From assembly GCA_034505235.1 (NCBI GenBank), contig JAPDQY010000006.1, positions 1 through 64,000 of the forward strand: a stretch of 64,000 nucleotides of DNA, in the 5' to 3' direction. A program made the translations under genes and the position numbers. Shown here one piece after another: positions 25,131 to 33,858 of the stretch; position 1 is the stretch's first letter; each line of letters opens with the position of its first letter. The notes under the pieces are model-generated. The model was not told the origin of the DNA. It searched no databases and saw only the letters and a program-made list of their open reading frames with translations. The stretch is from Coneutiohabitans thermophilus (lineage in GTDB: Bacteria > Zhuqueibacterota > Zhuqueibacteria > Zhuqueibacterales > Zhuqueibacteraceae).

Positions 25131-26492
25131 GTGAACGTTTACAACAGCATTACCGAGGCCATCGGGCAGACGCCACTGGTGCGCTTGCAACGCGTAACCG
25201 CGGGGCTCAAGTGCAAAGTCTATGCAAAGATCGAATATCTCAATCCCGGCGGCAGCAGCAATGACCGCACGGCGTTGCGGATACTGGAAAATGCGGAAAA
25301 AACCGGCAAACTCAAGCCGGGCGGCACCATCGTCGAAGCCACCAATGGCAATGCCGGCGGCGGTTTGGCAATGCTGGCCGCCGCGCGCGGCTATCGCGCC
25401 ATCTTCACCGTGCCGGACAAGACCAGCCAGGAAAAAATCCGCATGCTCAAGGCCTTTGGCGCGGAAGTGATCGTCTGTCCGACCGCCGTGCCCGCCCATT
25501 CCCCGGAAAGCACGTTTGCCGTGGCGGAAAAAATTGCCAAAGAAACTCCGAGCGCCCTGTTCGCCAATCACTACGCCAATCCTGAAAACCCCGAGGCGCA
25601 TTATGCCACCACCGGCCCGGAAATTTGGGAGCAAAGCAACGGCAAAGTGAGCGTGTTCGTCTGTGGCATCGGCAGCGGCGGCACCATCTCCGGCGTCGGC
25701 CGGTTCCTCAAGGAAAAAAATCCGAACATTAAGATCGTGGGGGTGGATCCGGTCGGCTCGATTCTGCGCGACTATTTCTACTCCCGCCAGCTTTCCACCA
25801 GCCAGCCCTACCTCGTGGAAGGCATCGGCAAGGATTCGATTCCCGCCACTTTGAATTTTGACTACCTCGATGAAATCCTGCCGGTGGGGGACAAGGAGTC
25901 CTTTCTGATGGCGCGGCGGCTGGCGCGCGAAGAAGGCCTGCTGGTGGGCGGCTCATCCGGCAGCGCGGCGGTGGTGGCCGTGCGCCTGGCACAGGAGCTG
26001 GCCGCCGATCAATTGGTGGTCACCATCTTCCCGGACACCGGACTGTACTATCTCTCGAAGTTTTATTCCGATGAATGGATGAAAGAAAACCGCTTCTTCG
26101 ATTTCGACAAGGCACTGGTGCATCACCTGTTGGATTCCAAGAGCCGCAATCTGCCGGCGCTGTTGAGTGTGCCGCCGGAAGTGACCGTGCGCGAAGCGCT
26201 GCAGCTCATGGAAGAACACAATGTTTCGCAGATGCCCGTTATCGAGGCCGGCAGAAGCATCGGCAGCCTGGACGAAAGCACGCTGCTCAGCCGCGTGCTG
26301 GAGGAAGCGGCGCTGCTGGAGGAGCGCGTGCGCTGCGTGATGGACGCCAGTTTGCCGGTGGTGCATCATGATGACTCGCTCGAACACGCCAGGTACTTGC
26401 TGGCGCGCGGCTATCCCGGCATCCTGGTGCAGGAGCAGGGCCAGCTCGTCGGCATCATCACCAAATATGATCTCATCAACTTCATGGCCTGA
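25131..26492 (+). CDS. Cystathionine beta-synthase/cysteine synthase-like protein lacking the PLP lysine
   Basis: A 453-residue protein with a fold-type II PLP domain (about residues 1-320) and a C-terminal CBS-domain pair (about 340-453, ending VGIITKYDLINFMA). The family's PLP-binding motif SxKDR reads SSNDR: the Schiff-base lysine is Asn44 (codon AAT at 25260). The substrate loop TSGNTG reads TNGNAG, with the second Gly/Thr also changed. The phosphate-binding loop is kept (GIGSGGTISGVG), as is GGSSGSAA. Length and layout match bacterial CBS. GTG at 25131 with GGGAG upstream begins exactly at the conserved NVYNSITEAIGQTPLVRL; a longer frame to 24993 overlaps the preceding gene. It may be a non-catalytic regulator or use PLP differently; ordinary beta-synthase chemistry is not expected. 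Confidence 0.88.
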   Translation: MNVYNSITEAIGQTPLVRLQRVTAGLKCKVYAKIEYLNPGGSSNDRTALRILENAEKTGKLKPGGTIVEATNGNAGGGLAMLAAARGYRAIFTVPDKTSQEKIRMLKAFGAEVIVCPTAVPAHSPESTFAVAEKIAKETPSALFANHYANPENPEAHYATTGPEIWEQSNGKVSVFVCGIGSGGTISGVGRFLKEKNPNIKIVGVDPVGSILRDYFYSRQLSTSQPYLVEGIGKDSIPATLNFDYLDEILPVGDKESFLMARRLAREEGLLVGGSSGSAAVVAVRLAQELAADQLVVTIFPDTGLYYLSKFYSDEWMKENRFFDFDKALVHHLLDSKSRNLPALLSVPPEVTVREALQLMEEHNVSQMPVIEAGRSIGSLDESTLLSRVLEEAALLEERVRCVMDASLPVVHHDDSLEHARYLLARGYPGILVQEQGQLVGIITKYDLINFMA

Positions 26493-26506
26493 ACGAGGCG
26501 GCTGCC

Positions 26507-26779
26507 ATGCCCACCACCTCGCCGGCTGACGGCCCGCGCGGTTTCACCTTCGCCGAAAAATGGATCATTTGGAGTGTGTTCTGCCTGCTGCTGGCGCTGA
26601 GCACAAGCCTGTGGCTTTTCCCGGCCTTGCTGCTGTTCTCCTGGAGTGGCGCCCGCATCCGCGCTCTGGCGCTGCAGCACGCCGCTTGGCGCCGCTATAC
26701 CACACCCCTGCTGACACTCCTCCTCGCTGCGGCGCTGTTGTGGTGGGCGGCACGCGGGAAAATCCCCTTGACTTTTTAG
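26507..26779 (+). CDS. Small membrane protein, unknown function
   Basis: A 90-residue protein with two hydrophobic segments (WIIWSVFCLLLALSTSLWLF and TPLLTLLLAAALLWWAA) joined by a basic loop (ARIRALALQHAAWRR). It starts 14 nt after the CBS-like stop, suggesting co-transcription. No family recognised. The nuoJ promoter overlaps its 3' end. Confidence 0.5.
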   Translation: MPTTSPADGPRGFTFAEKWIIWSVFCLLLALSTSLWLFPALLLFSWSGARIRALALQHAAWRRYTTPLLTLLLAAALLWWAARGKIPLTF

Positions 26780-26795
26780 GCAAAGAGTTTATATT
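26768..26795 (+). promoter_or_regulatory. Sigma70-type promoter for nuoJ
   Basis: TTGACT at 26768-26773, a 16-nt spacer, TATATT at 26790-26795. It overlaps the last codons of the preceding small gene and implies a leader of roughly 215 nt before the nuoJ GTG. Confidence 0.7.
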
Positions 26796-27016
26796 GCCAG
26801 ACGTTTTAAATAAATCTCTGCGAATATTGCTGTTGCCGCAACCTGATGCAGTGCCGATGTTGGCTGTGGGAGCCGAAGACTCTTGTGCCAAATGATTTGA
26901 TTATCGTGCTGGTCTTGTAGGCCGTTCATGATCAACCAACACCCGTTTCCGACTCCCCGAACAAGCCCCCGAGTTCTGAGGAAGCAGTCCCCCGTTCAAA
27001 TAATCTGATCATCATT

Positions 27017-27544
27017 GTGCAGCCGATTCTCTTCTATACGTTTGCAATCCTGGCGGTGGCCTCGGCGGTGGCGATGGTGTTGCATCGCAACCCGGTGTAC
27101 AGCGCCATTTTTTTAATTCTGACCCTGTTTTCCCTGGCGGGCTTCTTTGTCCTGCTGAACGCGCCGTTTGTGGCGGCGGTGCACATCATCGTCTATGCCG
27201 GCGCGATCATGGTGCTGTTTCTCTTCGTCATCATGCTGCTCAATTTGAAACGGGATCCGGTGCGCGAGGCTGGCAAAATCCGGCGGCGTTTTCTCGGCGC
27301 CGCCCTGGTGCTGACACTGTTGCTGGAAGTGAGCGCGCTGATCGGTGCGACCTATTTCCTGTCCGGCACTGGTGCTGGCGGAAGAGATGCCCACGTCGGT
27401 TTGCAAAGCAATGTCAGTGGCAGCACAGCCGATATTGGACGGGCCTTGTTTACCACCTATTTGCTGCCGTTCGAGGTCGCTTCGGTGCTGCTGCTCGTCG
27501 CCATGGTCGGTGCAGTGGTGCTGGCCAAGCGCAAGTTGCATTAG
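27017..27544 (+). CDS. nuoJ: NADH-quinone oxidoreductase subunit J
   Basis: A 175-residue inner-membrane subunit of complex I with five predicted helices. The third helix has the family hallmark VHIIVYAGAIMVLFLFVIMLL, whose pi-bulge region couples quinone reduction to proton pumping. The C-terminal helix contains YLLPFEVASVLLLVAMVGAVVLAKR, also typical. GTG at 27017 is the likely start because the first helix begins directly after it; no good ribosome binding site is visible. It is the first gene of a nuoJKLMN run; the hydrophilic subunits and nuoA/H are not in the window, so the complex is encoded in more than one locus or differs from the 14-gene operon. Confidence 0.95.
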   Translation: MQPILFYTFAILAVASAVAMVLHRNPVYSAIFLILTLFSLAGFFVLLNAPFVAAVHIIVYAGAIMVLFLFVIMLLNLKRDPVREAGKIRRRFLGAALVLTLLLEVSALIGATYFLSGTGAGGRDAHVGLQSNVSGSTADIGRALFTTYLLPFEVASVLLLVAMVGAVVLAKRKLH

Positions 27545-27830
27545 TGCTCGTTCCCAATCACTGACTTCGGAGAACATGCTCCTGCAACGGCCTGGCGATT
27601 GCCTCCAAATATCCGGCGTCTTCATGACGGCCTCGAGCGACACCGGCTCGGCCGAGGACGCAATCTTTTTGGACAGACCAACATTCACACCGGTTCCGCA
27701 GCATTCCACTCCCGGTTCAACCGGGGTTTGTAAAACTTCACACACTCCCGACGGAGGCGCGTGAACGCCGTGCCCTCGGCAGCGCCCCGCGGCGGACATA
27801 ACGCCGCATGCCGGCCAGGAAGAACACATC

Positions 27831-28130
27831 ATGCCCCTTGCTCATTATCTGATTCTCAGCGCGATGCTGTTTGCGATTGGCGTTGCCGGCGTATTGCTGC
27901 GGCGCAATGCCATCGTCATTTTTATGTCGATCGAATTGATGCTCAACGCCGTCAATCTCACTTTCGTCGCCTTTGCAGCACACCATGGCAGCCTGGAAGG
28001 TCAGATTTTCGTCTTCTTCGTGATGGTGGTGGCGGCGGCGGAAGTCGCGGTCGGCCTGGCGCTCATGGTGGCCATCTTCCGTCTGCGGGAGACGGTGTTT
28101 GTGGATGAACTGAATCTGATGAAATGGTGA
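27831..28130 (+). CDS. nuoK: NADH-quinone oxidoreductase subunit K
   Basis: A 99-residue, three-helix complex I subunit (MrpC/MnhC-like). The two glutamates needed for proton transfer are present: one in FMSIELMLNAVNLTFV and one in VVAAAEVAVGLALMVAIF. AGGAAG lies upstream of the ATG. It is separated from nuoJ by 286 bp, a large gap for this operon, with no gene recognised in it, and its end overlaps nuoL by a few bases, which is normal. Confidence 0.97.
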   Translation: MPLAHYLILSAMLFAIGVAGVLLRRNAIVIFMSIELMLNAVNLTFVAFAAHHGSLEGQIFVFFVMVVAAAEVAVGLALMVAIFRLRETVFVDELNLMKW

Positions 28131-30082
28131 TGCAAAACTATCTTTGGCTGATCCTGTTCTTCCCGCTCCTGGGGTTCCTCGTCAACGGCCTGTTTGGCCG
28201 CCGGCTCGGCGAAAAGGGCGTGGGCCTGCTCGGCGCCGGCGCGGTGTTCGCCAGTTTTCTCACCGCAATATTCGTTTTCCTCGATCTCATCGCCCTGCCC
28301 CCGGAGTCGCGCCTGCTCACCCAGTCACTTTATCGATGGATGGGCACCGGAGCGTTCGCCATCGACATCGGCTTTCGCATCGACCCGCTGTCGATGACCA
28401 TGGCGCTGGTAGTCACCGGCGTGGGCTTTCTCATTCATGTTTACTCCATCGGCTACATGCACGGCGACCGCGGCTTCGGACGCTATTTCGCGTTTCTGAA
28501 TCTGTTTACCTTCGCCATGCTGTTGCTGGTGATGGCCGACAACTTCCTGGTGATGTTCATCGGCTGGGAGGGCGTCGGGCTGTGTTCCTATCTGCTGATC
28601 GGTTTTTATTATGATCAGGTCTTCGACAAGACCACCGGCATGACCTGCGCCCAGGCCGGCAGCAAGGCCTTCATCGTGAACCGCATCGGCGATTTCGGCT
28701 TTTTGCTTGCCATGTTTCTGCTCTTCGCCACTTTCGGTTCGCTGCAGTACGAGCAGGTTTTCACGCTGGCGGGGAAGGGCGTGAACGCCGGCGGCGGAGC
28801 GCTGCTGCCGGGTGTGATGACCGCCATTTGTCTGCTGCTTTTTCTCGGCGCCACCGGCAAGTCCGCGCAGATTCCTCTGTACGTCTGGCTGCCCGATGCC
28901 ATGGCCGGCCCGACACCGGTTTCTGCCCTGATTCATGCCGCCACCATGGTGACAGCCGGGGTGTACATGGTGGCGCGCTGCAGCGTCCTGTTTGTACAAT
29001 CGCCCGTGGCGCTGGAGGTGGTGGCGGTCATCGGCGTGGCGACTGCAGCCTTTGCCGGCACCATGGCGCTCACCGCCACCGACATCAAAAAAGTGCTGGC
29101 CTACTCCACCGTGAGCCAGTTGGGCTACATGTTTCTCGCCTGCGGGGTGGGCGCGTTTGCCGCCGGTATTTTTCACCTGGTCACGCACGCCTTCTTCAAA
29201 GCGCTGCTTTTTCTGGGCGCCGGCAGCGTGATGCACGCCCTCAGCGGTGAAACCAACATCATGAAGATGGGCGGCCTCAAGAAGCATCTGCCGGTTACCC
29301 ATGCCACCTTTCTGATCGCCGGCCTCGCGATTGCCGGGATTCCCGGTTTCTCCGGCTTCTTCTCCAAGGACGAGATTCTGTGGGAAACATTCAGCAGCCC
29401 GCACGGCTCAGTGGTGTTTTATCTTATCGCTCTGGCGACCGCCGGCCTCACCGCCTTCTACATGTTTCGCCTGATCTATCTTGCTTTTTACGGCAGTGAG
29501 CGTGTTGACCCCGAAGTCATGAATCACGTGCACGAATCCCCCCGGCTCATGACCGTGCCCTTGATGGTGCTGGCCGGGCTCGCCAGTGCCGGCGGCTACC
29601 TCGGCATTCCGCACCTGTTCAATCAAATCGGGCATTTTCTCGAACCGGTCTTCACACGCTATCGGCCGGTGCCGGCGCATGCCGCGGGCGCGCTGTCCCT
29701 GGAACTGCTGCTGATGGCGGTCTCAGTGGCGGTGGCGCTGACCGGCATTCTGCTGGCGCGGCGGATGTATCTGCAGCAACCGGCGCTGGCTGACCACATG
29801 GCGGCCCGCTTCCACCGCCTGCACACTCTGCTCCGCCGCAAATACTACGTCGATGAAATCTATGACGCGCTGTTCGTGCGGCCGGTGCACCGGCTGGCGG
29901 AGGGTTTCCTGTGGAAACTTTTCGATGTCAGGGGGATCGACGGCTTCGTGAATTTCCTGCCGCGTGTGTTTGCCGCGGCCGCCGCCGGCTTGCGGCGCTG
30001 GCAGACCGGAATCGTGCAAAACTACGCGGTTTCCATCATAATCGGCCTGATTGTGGTATTGGGCTATTTGTTGATCAAATAG
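28124..30082 (+). CDS. nuoL: NADH-quinone oxidoreductase subunit L
   Basis: A 652-residue antiporter-like proton-pumping subunit, the most distal in the membrane arm. The family core is clear: FIGWEGVGLCSYLLIGFYY with the key Glu, IPLYVWLPDAMAGPTPVSAL, IHAATMVTAGVYMVAR, ATDIKKVLAYSTVSQLGYM with the conserved Lys and His-bearing helices, and the C-terminal lateral helix plus anchoring helix (YAVSIIIGLIVVLGYLL). ATG at 28124 overlaps the nuoK end; an ATG at 28130 in the TGATG overlap is an equally good start. All expected functional residues are visible. Confidence 0.97.
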   Translation: MVMQNYLWLILFFPLLGFLVNGLFGRRLGEKGVGLLGAGAVFASFLTAIFVFLDLIALPPESRLLTQSLYRWMGTGAFAIDIGFRIDPLSMTMALVVTGVGFLIHVYSIGYMHGDRGFGRYFAFLNLFTFAMLLLVMADNFLVMFIGWEGVGLCSYLLIGFYYDQVFDKTTGMTCAQAGSKAFIVNRIGDFGFLLAMFLLFATFGSLQYEQVFTLAGKGVNAGGGALLPGVMTAICLLLFLGATGKSAQIPLYVWLPDAMAGPTPVSALIHAATMVTAGVYMVARCSVLFVQSPVALEVVAVIGVATAAFAGTMALTATDIKKVLAYSTVSQLGYMFLACGVGAFAAGIFHLVTHAFFKALLFLGAGSVMHALSGETNIMKMGGLKKHLPVTHATFLIAGLAIAGIPGFSGFFSKDEILWETFSSPHGSVVFYLIALATAGLTAFYMFRLIYLAFYGSERVDPEVMNHVHESPRLMTVPLMVLAGLASAGGYLGIPHLFNQIGHFLEPVFTRYRPVPAHAAGALSLELLLMAVSVAVALTGILLARRMYLQQPALADHMAARFHRLHTLLRRKYYVDEIYDALFVRPVHRLAEGFLWKLFDVRGIDGFVNFLPRVFAAAAAGLRRWQTGIVQNYAVSIIIGLIVVLGYLLIK

Positions 30083-30396
30083 CCTGACGCGGCTCCCAAG
30101 CCGCAAGCAAAATTTTCGACACGGGGTAATCCGACGGCAACGCGTGGCGCAACGCAGGGCTTTCTGCCTGCAGACAAGAGGTCTGCGCGGCGTCCCCACA
30201 CGTAACGGCGGCATTACGGACACGGGTGCGCACCGTTCGCGCCGGATTCCTGCTGCGGCGTTCATCGGTGAAAATCTCTGTTTGAAAAAAAACTTTGCGG
30301 GCATGATGGTTTTCCCCGGGCTGTATCAATCTCATGCTGCTGTCCGGCCGTCCCGGCGGCGCCACCGTTCACTCTGGCACGTACCAGCATTCACTC
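30083..30396. other. nuoL-nuoM intergenic region with inserted repeats
   Basis: 314 bp with no gene. It holds a palindromic repeat (30144-30194) and, near 30262-30325, a degenerate sequence (GTGAAAATCTCTGTTTG, then AAAACTTTGCGGGCATGATG) that recurs near 38810-38870 and 40500-40560. Confidence 0.5.
30144..30194 (-). repeat. Palindromic intergenic repeat, copy D
   Basis: Contains CTGCCTGCAGACAAGAGG with arms GTGGCGCAACGCAG and CTGCGCGGCGTC; related to the copies at 1225-1274 and 33859-33904. Confidence 0.5.
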
Positions 30397-31971
30397 ATGT
30401 TCGATAATCTGCCCATTTTGTCACTGCTGATCTTCCTGCCGCTCGCCGGCGCGGTGCTCGTCAGTCTGACACCGCGGCAGCACCCCGGCCTGATGCGCGG
30501 CTTCACGCTCGGCGTCACCCTGCTCGTGTTTGTGATCAGCCTGCCTCTGTTTTTCAATTTCGACAGCAGCCGCATCGCCTTTCAGTTCGAAGAGCGGCGC
30601 GAGTGGATTCCGGCGATGCGCGCGACCTATCACCTCGGCGTGGATGGCATCAGTCTGTTGATGGTCCTGCTCACCACCTTTCTCACCCCGCTGGTCATCC
30701 TGTCCTCCTGGAATGACATCAAGACCAGCATCAAGGGCTATCTCGTCTCCATGTTGCTGCTGGAGGCGGGCATGATTGGCGTGTTCGTCGCCCTCGATCT
30801 GCTGCTCTTTTACGTGTTCTGGGAAGTGATGCTGATCCCGATGTATTTCATCATCGGTGTTTGGGGCGGCCCGCGCCGGATCTATGCCGCGGTGAAGTTC
30901 TTCATCTACACCATGGTCGGCAGTTTGTTGATGCTGGTCGCCATCCTCTTCATTTATTTCTATTATGGCAAAGTGACGGGCACCCTCACCTTCGATTTCG
31001 TACAGATCCGCGAGCTGCTGTTCCCGGAGAATTATCAATTCTGGCTGTTCCTCGCCTTCGGGCTGTCGTTTGCGATCAAAGTGCCGATGTTTCCCTTTCA
31101 CACCTGGCTGCCCGATGCCCACGTGGAGGCGCCCACCGCCGGCTCGGTGATTCTCGCAGGTGTGCTCTTGAAAATGGGAACCTACGGCTTTCTGCGTTTC
31201 TGCCTGCCGCTTTTTCCCAATGCCTCGCTGCAATTTGCACCGCTGCTTTCCGTGCTCGCGATCATCGGCATCATTTATGGCGCCTGGGTGGCCATGGTGC
31301 AGCCGGACATCAAAAAGCTGGTGGCCTATTCCTCGGTGAGCCACCTCGGTTTCGTCATGCTCGGCATCTTCACCTTCACCCATCAGGGTTTGCAGGGCGC
31401 CCTGATTCAAATGGTCAACCACGGCCTGTCCACCGGCGCGCTGTTCCTGATCGTCGGCATGCTGTATGAGCGCCGCCACACCCGCGAAATCGCGGACTTT
31501 GGCGGCTTGGCGCGTCCGCTGCCGGTGTTCACCACCTTTTTCATGATTGCCACGCTCGCCTCTATCGGGCTGCCCGGCTTGAACGGCTTTGTGGGTGAAT
31601 TTTTGGTTTTGCTCGGCACTTTTCTCACCAACAAAACCTACGCCGCCTTTGCCGCCACCGGTGTGATCTTCGCCGCGGTTTACATGTTGTGGATGTTCCA
31701 GCGTGTCATGTTCGGCAGGCTCGACAAGGAGGAGAACCGTCGCCTGCGCGACCTGACGCGGCGGGAGATCGCAGTGCTGGTGCCGGTGACAGCCATGATG
31801 GTGCTGATCGGGGTGTGGGCCCAGCCGTTCCTGGGTAAAATGGAAACCTCGGTGGATGCGCTGATCCGCACGGTGCACGCACGCGCCGCCAAAGTGAACG
31901 ATGCTCCCGGCCTGGCTCCGCTCGATTTGGGATGGCGCATCGCGTCGCCGCCGGCCGTGGCCGGGGAATGA
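30397..31971 (+). CDS. nuoM: NADH-quinone oxidoreductase subunit M
   Basis: A 524-residue antiporter-like complex I subunit with about 14 membrane helices. Diagnostic segments: YHLGVDGISLLMVLLTTFL, LLLEAGMIGVF, LLFYVFWEVMLIPMYFIIG with the essential Glu, KVPMFPFHTWLPDAHVEAPT with Lys and His, GSVILAGVLLKMGTYGF, and VAYSSVSHLGFVMLGIF. The start at MFDNLPI is preferred over an ATG 63 nt upstream, since the first helix begins there. It is 314 bp after nuoL and ends 68 bp before nuoN. The C-terminal tail beyond the last helix is somewhat long and polar. Confidence 0.97.
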   Translation: MFDNLPILSLLIFLPLAGAVLVSLTPRQHPGLMRGFTLGVTLLVFVISLPLFFNFDSSRIAFQFEERREWIPAMRATYHLGVDGISLLMVLLTTFLTPLVILSSWNDIKTSIKGYLVSMLLLEAGMIGVFVALDLLLFYVFWEVMLIPMYFIIGVWGGPRRIYAAVKFFIYTMVGSLLMLVAILFIYFYYGKVTGTLTFDFVQIRELLFPENYQFWLFLAFGLSFAIKVPMFPFHTWLPDAHVEAPTAGSVILAGVLLKMGTYGFLRFCLPLFPNASLQFAPLLSVLAIIGIIYGAWVAMVQPDIKKLVAYSSVSHLGFVMLGIFTFTHQGLQGALIQMVNHGLSTGALFLIVGMLYERRHTREIADFGGLARPLPVFTTFFMIATLASIGLPGLNGFVGEFLVLLGTFLTNKTYAAFAATGVIFAAVYMLWMFQRVMFGRLDKEENRRLRDLTRREIAVLVPVTAMMVLIGVWAQPFLGKMETSVDALIRTVHARAAKVNDAPGLAPLDLGWRIASPPAVAGE

Positions 31972-32002
31972 CGCCGCCGGTGCGCCACCCGCCCGGGCTC
32001 CC

Positions 32003-32031
32003 TTGACACCGGTTTTGCAAGACGCCTTAAT
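32003..32031 (+). promoter_or_regulatory. Sigma70-type promoter immediately before nuoN
   Basis: TTGACA at 32003-32008, a 17-nt spacer, CTTAAT at 32026-32031. The nuoN ATG is at 32040, so a start point about 7 nt after the -10 would give a nearly or fully leaderless mRNA. Confidence 0.6.
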
Positions 32032-32039
32032 CTCTGCCA

Positions 32040-33506
32040 ATGATGACTAATACTCTGACACTCTCCCAGATTGTCTATCACTTCGCGCCGACGCTGACCC
32101 TGGTGGTGGTCGGGCTGCTGGTGTTGCTGCTCGGCATGCTGTTCCCGCGCATGTATCGCGAGACCCTGGCGGCGGTGGTGCTGTTCGGCTTCGGCATCGC
32201 GGTCTTTTATGCCGTGCAAAACTGGGGCGAGTCCGTGGTCTTGTTTCATGGCATGATCGTGGTCGACAAATTCGCCAATGGTTTTGCCTGCCTGTTCGTG
32301 ATTGCCGCCGGCCTCACCCTGCTGCTGTCCATCGATGCCCTGGAGAGCACCTCGCTGCTGGTGAGCGAATTTTTCATGCTGATCATCTTCGCCACCGTGG
32401 GCATGCTGTTGCTGGCCGCCAGCGCGCATTTGCTCACACTCTTCCTGGGACTGGAAATCCTCTCGATCTCGCTCTACATCCTGGCCGGTTTCCGGCGCAA
32501 CGACAAGTTCAGCATCGAGGCTTCCTTCAAATATTTCCTGCTGGGTGCGTTTGCCAGCAGCTTCCTGCTCTACGGCATTGCCTTGATTTATGGCAGCGTC
32601 GGCAGCGCCAGCCTCACGGCCGTGGCCGAAGCGGTGAAGGCGCGCCACCTGCTGGACACCCCCCTGCTTACTGCCGGTTTGGCGATGATGGCGGTCGGCT
32701 TCGGCTTCAAGATCGCGCTGGCGCCGTTTCACACCTGGGCGCCGGATGTCTATCAGGGTGCGCCCACACCGATTGCGGCCTTCATGGCCACCGGTTCCAA
32801 AGCCGCGGCTTTCGCCGCCCTGCTGCGCCTCGTGCTGACCACCGGCATGATGACCCAGGCCGTCTGGCAGCAGATCTTCTGGGTGCTGGCCGTCCTCACC
32901 ATGACGGTCGGCAACATTGTGGCGCTGCGCCAGGACAACATCAAACGGCTGCTCGCCTATTCCTCGATTGCCCATGCCGGCTATATGCTGATCGGCGTCA
33001 TCGCCAACAATGAGCTGGGCAGTTCCGCGCTGCTGTATTATCTGCTGAGCTACACCTTCATGAACCTCGGCGCCTTCGGCGTGGTGGCTTTCCTCTCCAA
33101 AACCGAGAACGAGCTGGTCAATCTCAATGACTACCGCGGGCTGGCATTTCGCCGGCCGTTTGCCGCGGTGGCCATGGCGATCTTCATGTTCTCGCTCGCC
33201 GGTATTCCGATTACCGCGGGCTTTATGAGCAAGTTCTATGTGTTCTCCGCCGCGGTGCAAGCCGGCCACCTCTGGCTCGTCATCCTGGGCGTGATCAACT
33301 CCATGATCAGCCTGTATTACTATCTCGGCGTGGTGGTGGTGATGTTCATGCAAAAATCCGAAAGTGCGGGCGAGGAGCTGGCGCTCGAACGGCTGCCGGC
33401 GGTGGGTCTGGCCCTGATCATTGCCGTCTTCGGCACGCTGCAGCTCGGCCTCGCGCCGGCCCGCTGGATGGAAGCCTTCCAGGATTTGGCGCGCTCGGTC
33501 ATGTAA
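32040..33506 (+). CDS. nuoN: NADH-quinone oxidoreductase subunit N
   Basis: A 488-residue antiporter-like complex I subunit. Recognisable segments: LFLGLEILSISLYILAGF with the conserved Glu, SIEASFKYFLLGAFASSFLL with Lys, KIALAPFHTWAPDVYQGAPT, NIKRLLAYSSIAHAGYML, and GIPITAGFMSKFYVFSAAV. It closes the nuoJKLMN run and is followed 31 bp later by the best terminator in the window. Two adjacent ATGs (32040, 32043) are possible starts; no Shine-Dalgarno sequence is present, consistent with the promoter lying directly upstream. Confidence 0.97.
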   Translation: MMTNTLTLSQIVYHFAPTLTLVVVGLLVLLLGMLFPRMYRETLAAVVLFGFGIAVFYAVQNWGESVVLFHGMIVVDKFANGFACLFVIAAGLTLLLSIDALESTSLLVSEFFMLIIFATVGMLLLAASAHLLTLFLGLEILSISLYILAGFRRNDKFSIEASFKYFLLGAFASSFLLYGIALIYGSVGSASLTAVAEAVKARHLLDTPLLTAGLAMMAVGFGFKIALAPFHTWAPDVYQGAPTPIAAFMATGSKAAAFAALLRLVLTTGMMTQAVWQQIFWVLAVLTMTVGNIVALRQDNIKRLLAYSSIAHAGYMLIGVIANNELGSSALLYYLLSYTFMNLGAFGVVAFLSKTENELVNLNDYRGLAFRRPFAAVAMAIFMFSLAGIPITAGFMSKFYVFSAAVQAGHLWLVILGVINSMISLYYYLGVVVVMFMQKSESAGEELALERLPAVGLALIIAVFGTLQLGLAPARWMEAFQDLARSVM

Positions 33507-33536
33507 CTCCGCGACGAATTCCGAGGCGGAAGCAGA

Positions 33537-33570
33537 GGAGAAAGCGCGGTCCAGCTTTCTCCTTTTTTAT
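33537..33570 (+). terminator. Rho-independent terminator after nuoN
   Basis: A perfect 9-bp stem GGAGAAAGC (33537-33545) / GCTTTCTCC (33554-33562) with an 8-nt loop, followed by T6 and ATTT. Confidence 0.93.
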
Positions 33571-33858
33571 TTAAAAAAACAAAAGCCGGCTTGAACTCTT
33601 CTGCCGTGGCGGGCGTCCAATCCTCGCGGGGTCTCCGGCTGCAATGGTCTCTCCCGGGTGCCGCCGCTTTTGAGGCGAAACCCGAGCGGTGACAGAATGT
33701 CCGCCGGAGGACTCCCGCAAGCACAACATTGCCTGATCGGAGGAAGCGAACCATCATCCCGTCATGGTGCCGGCAATCCTGCCGGACACAGGCCCGCCCT
33801 CGGGAGCGTGCCCGGCCAGGAGAAGAAGTATGGCACAGCAGAGACGTTTGAAAGTGCC

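Noticed and set aside
30421..33353. Two long minus-strand open frames (about 540 and 557 codons)
   Set aside because: They are antisense to nuoM and nuoN, with His/Gln/Asp-rich sequence typical of reversed membrane-protein codons.
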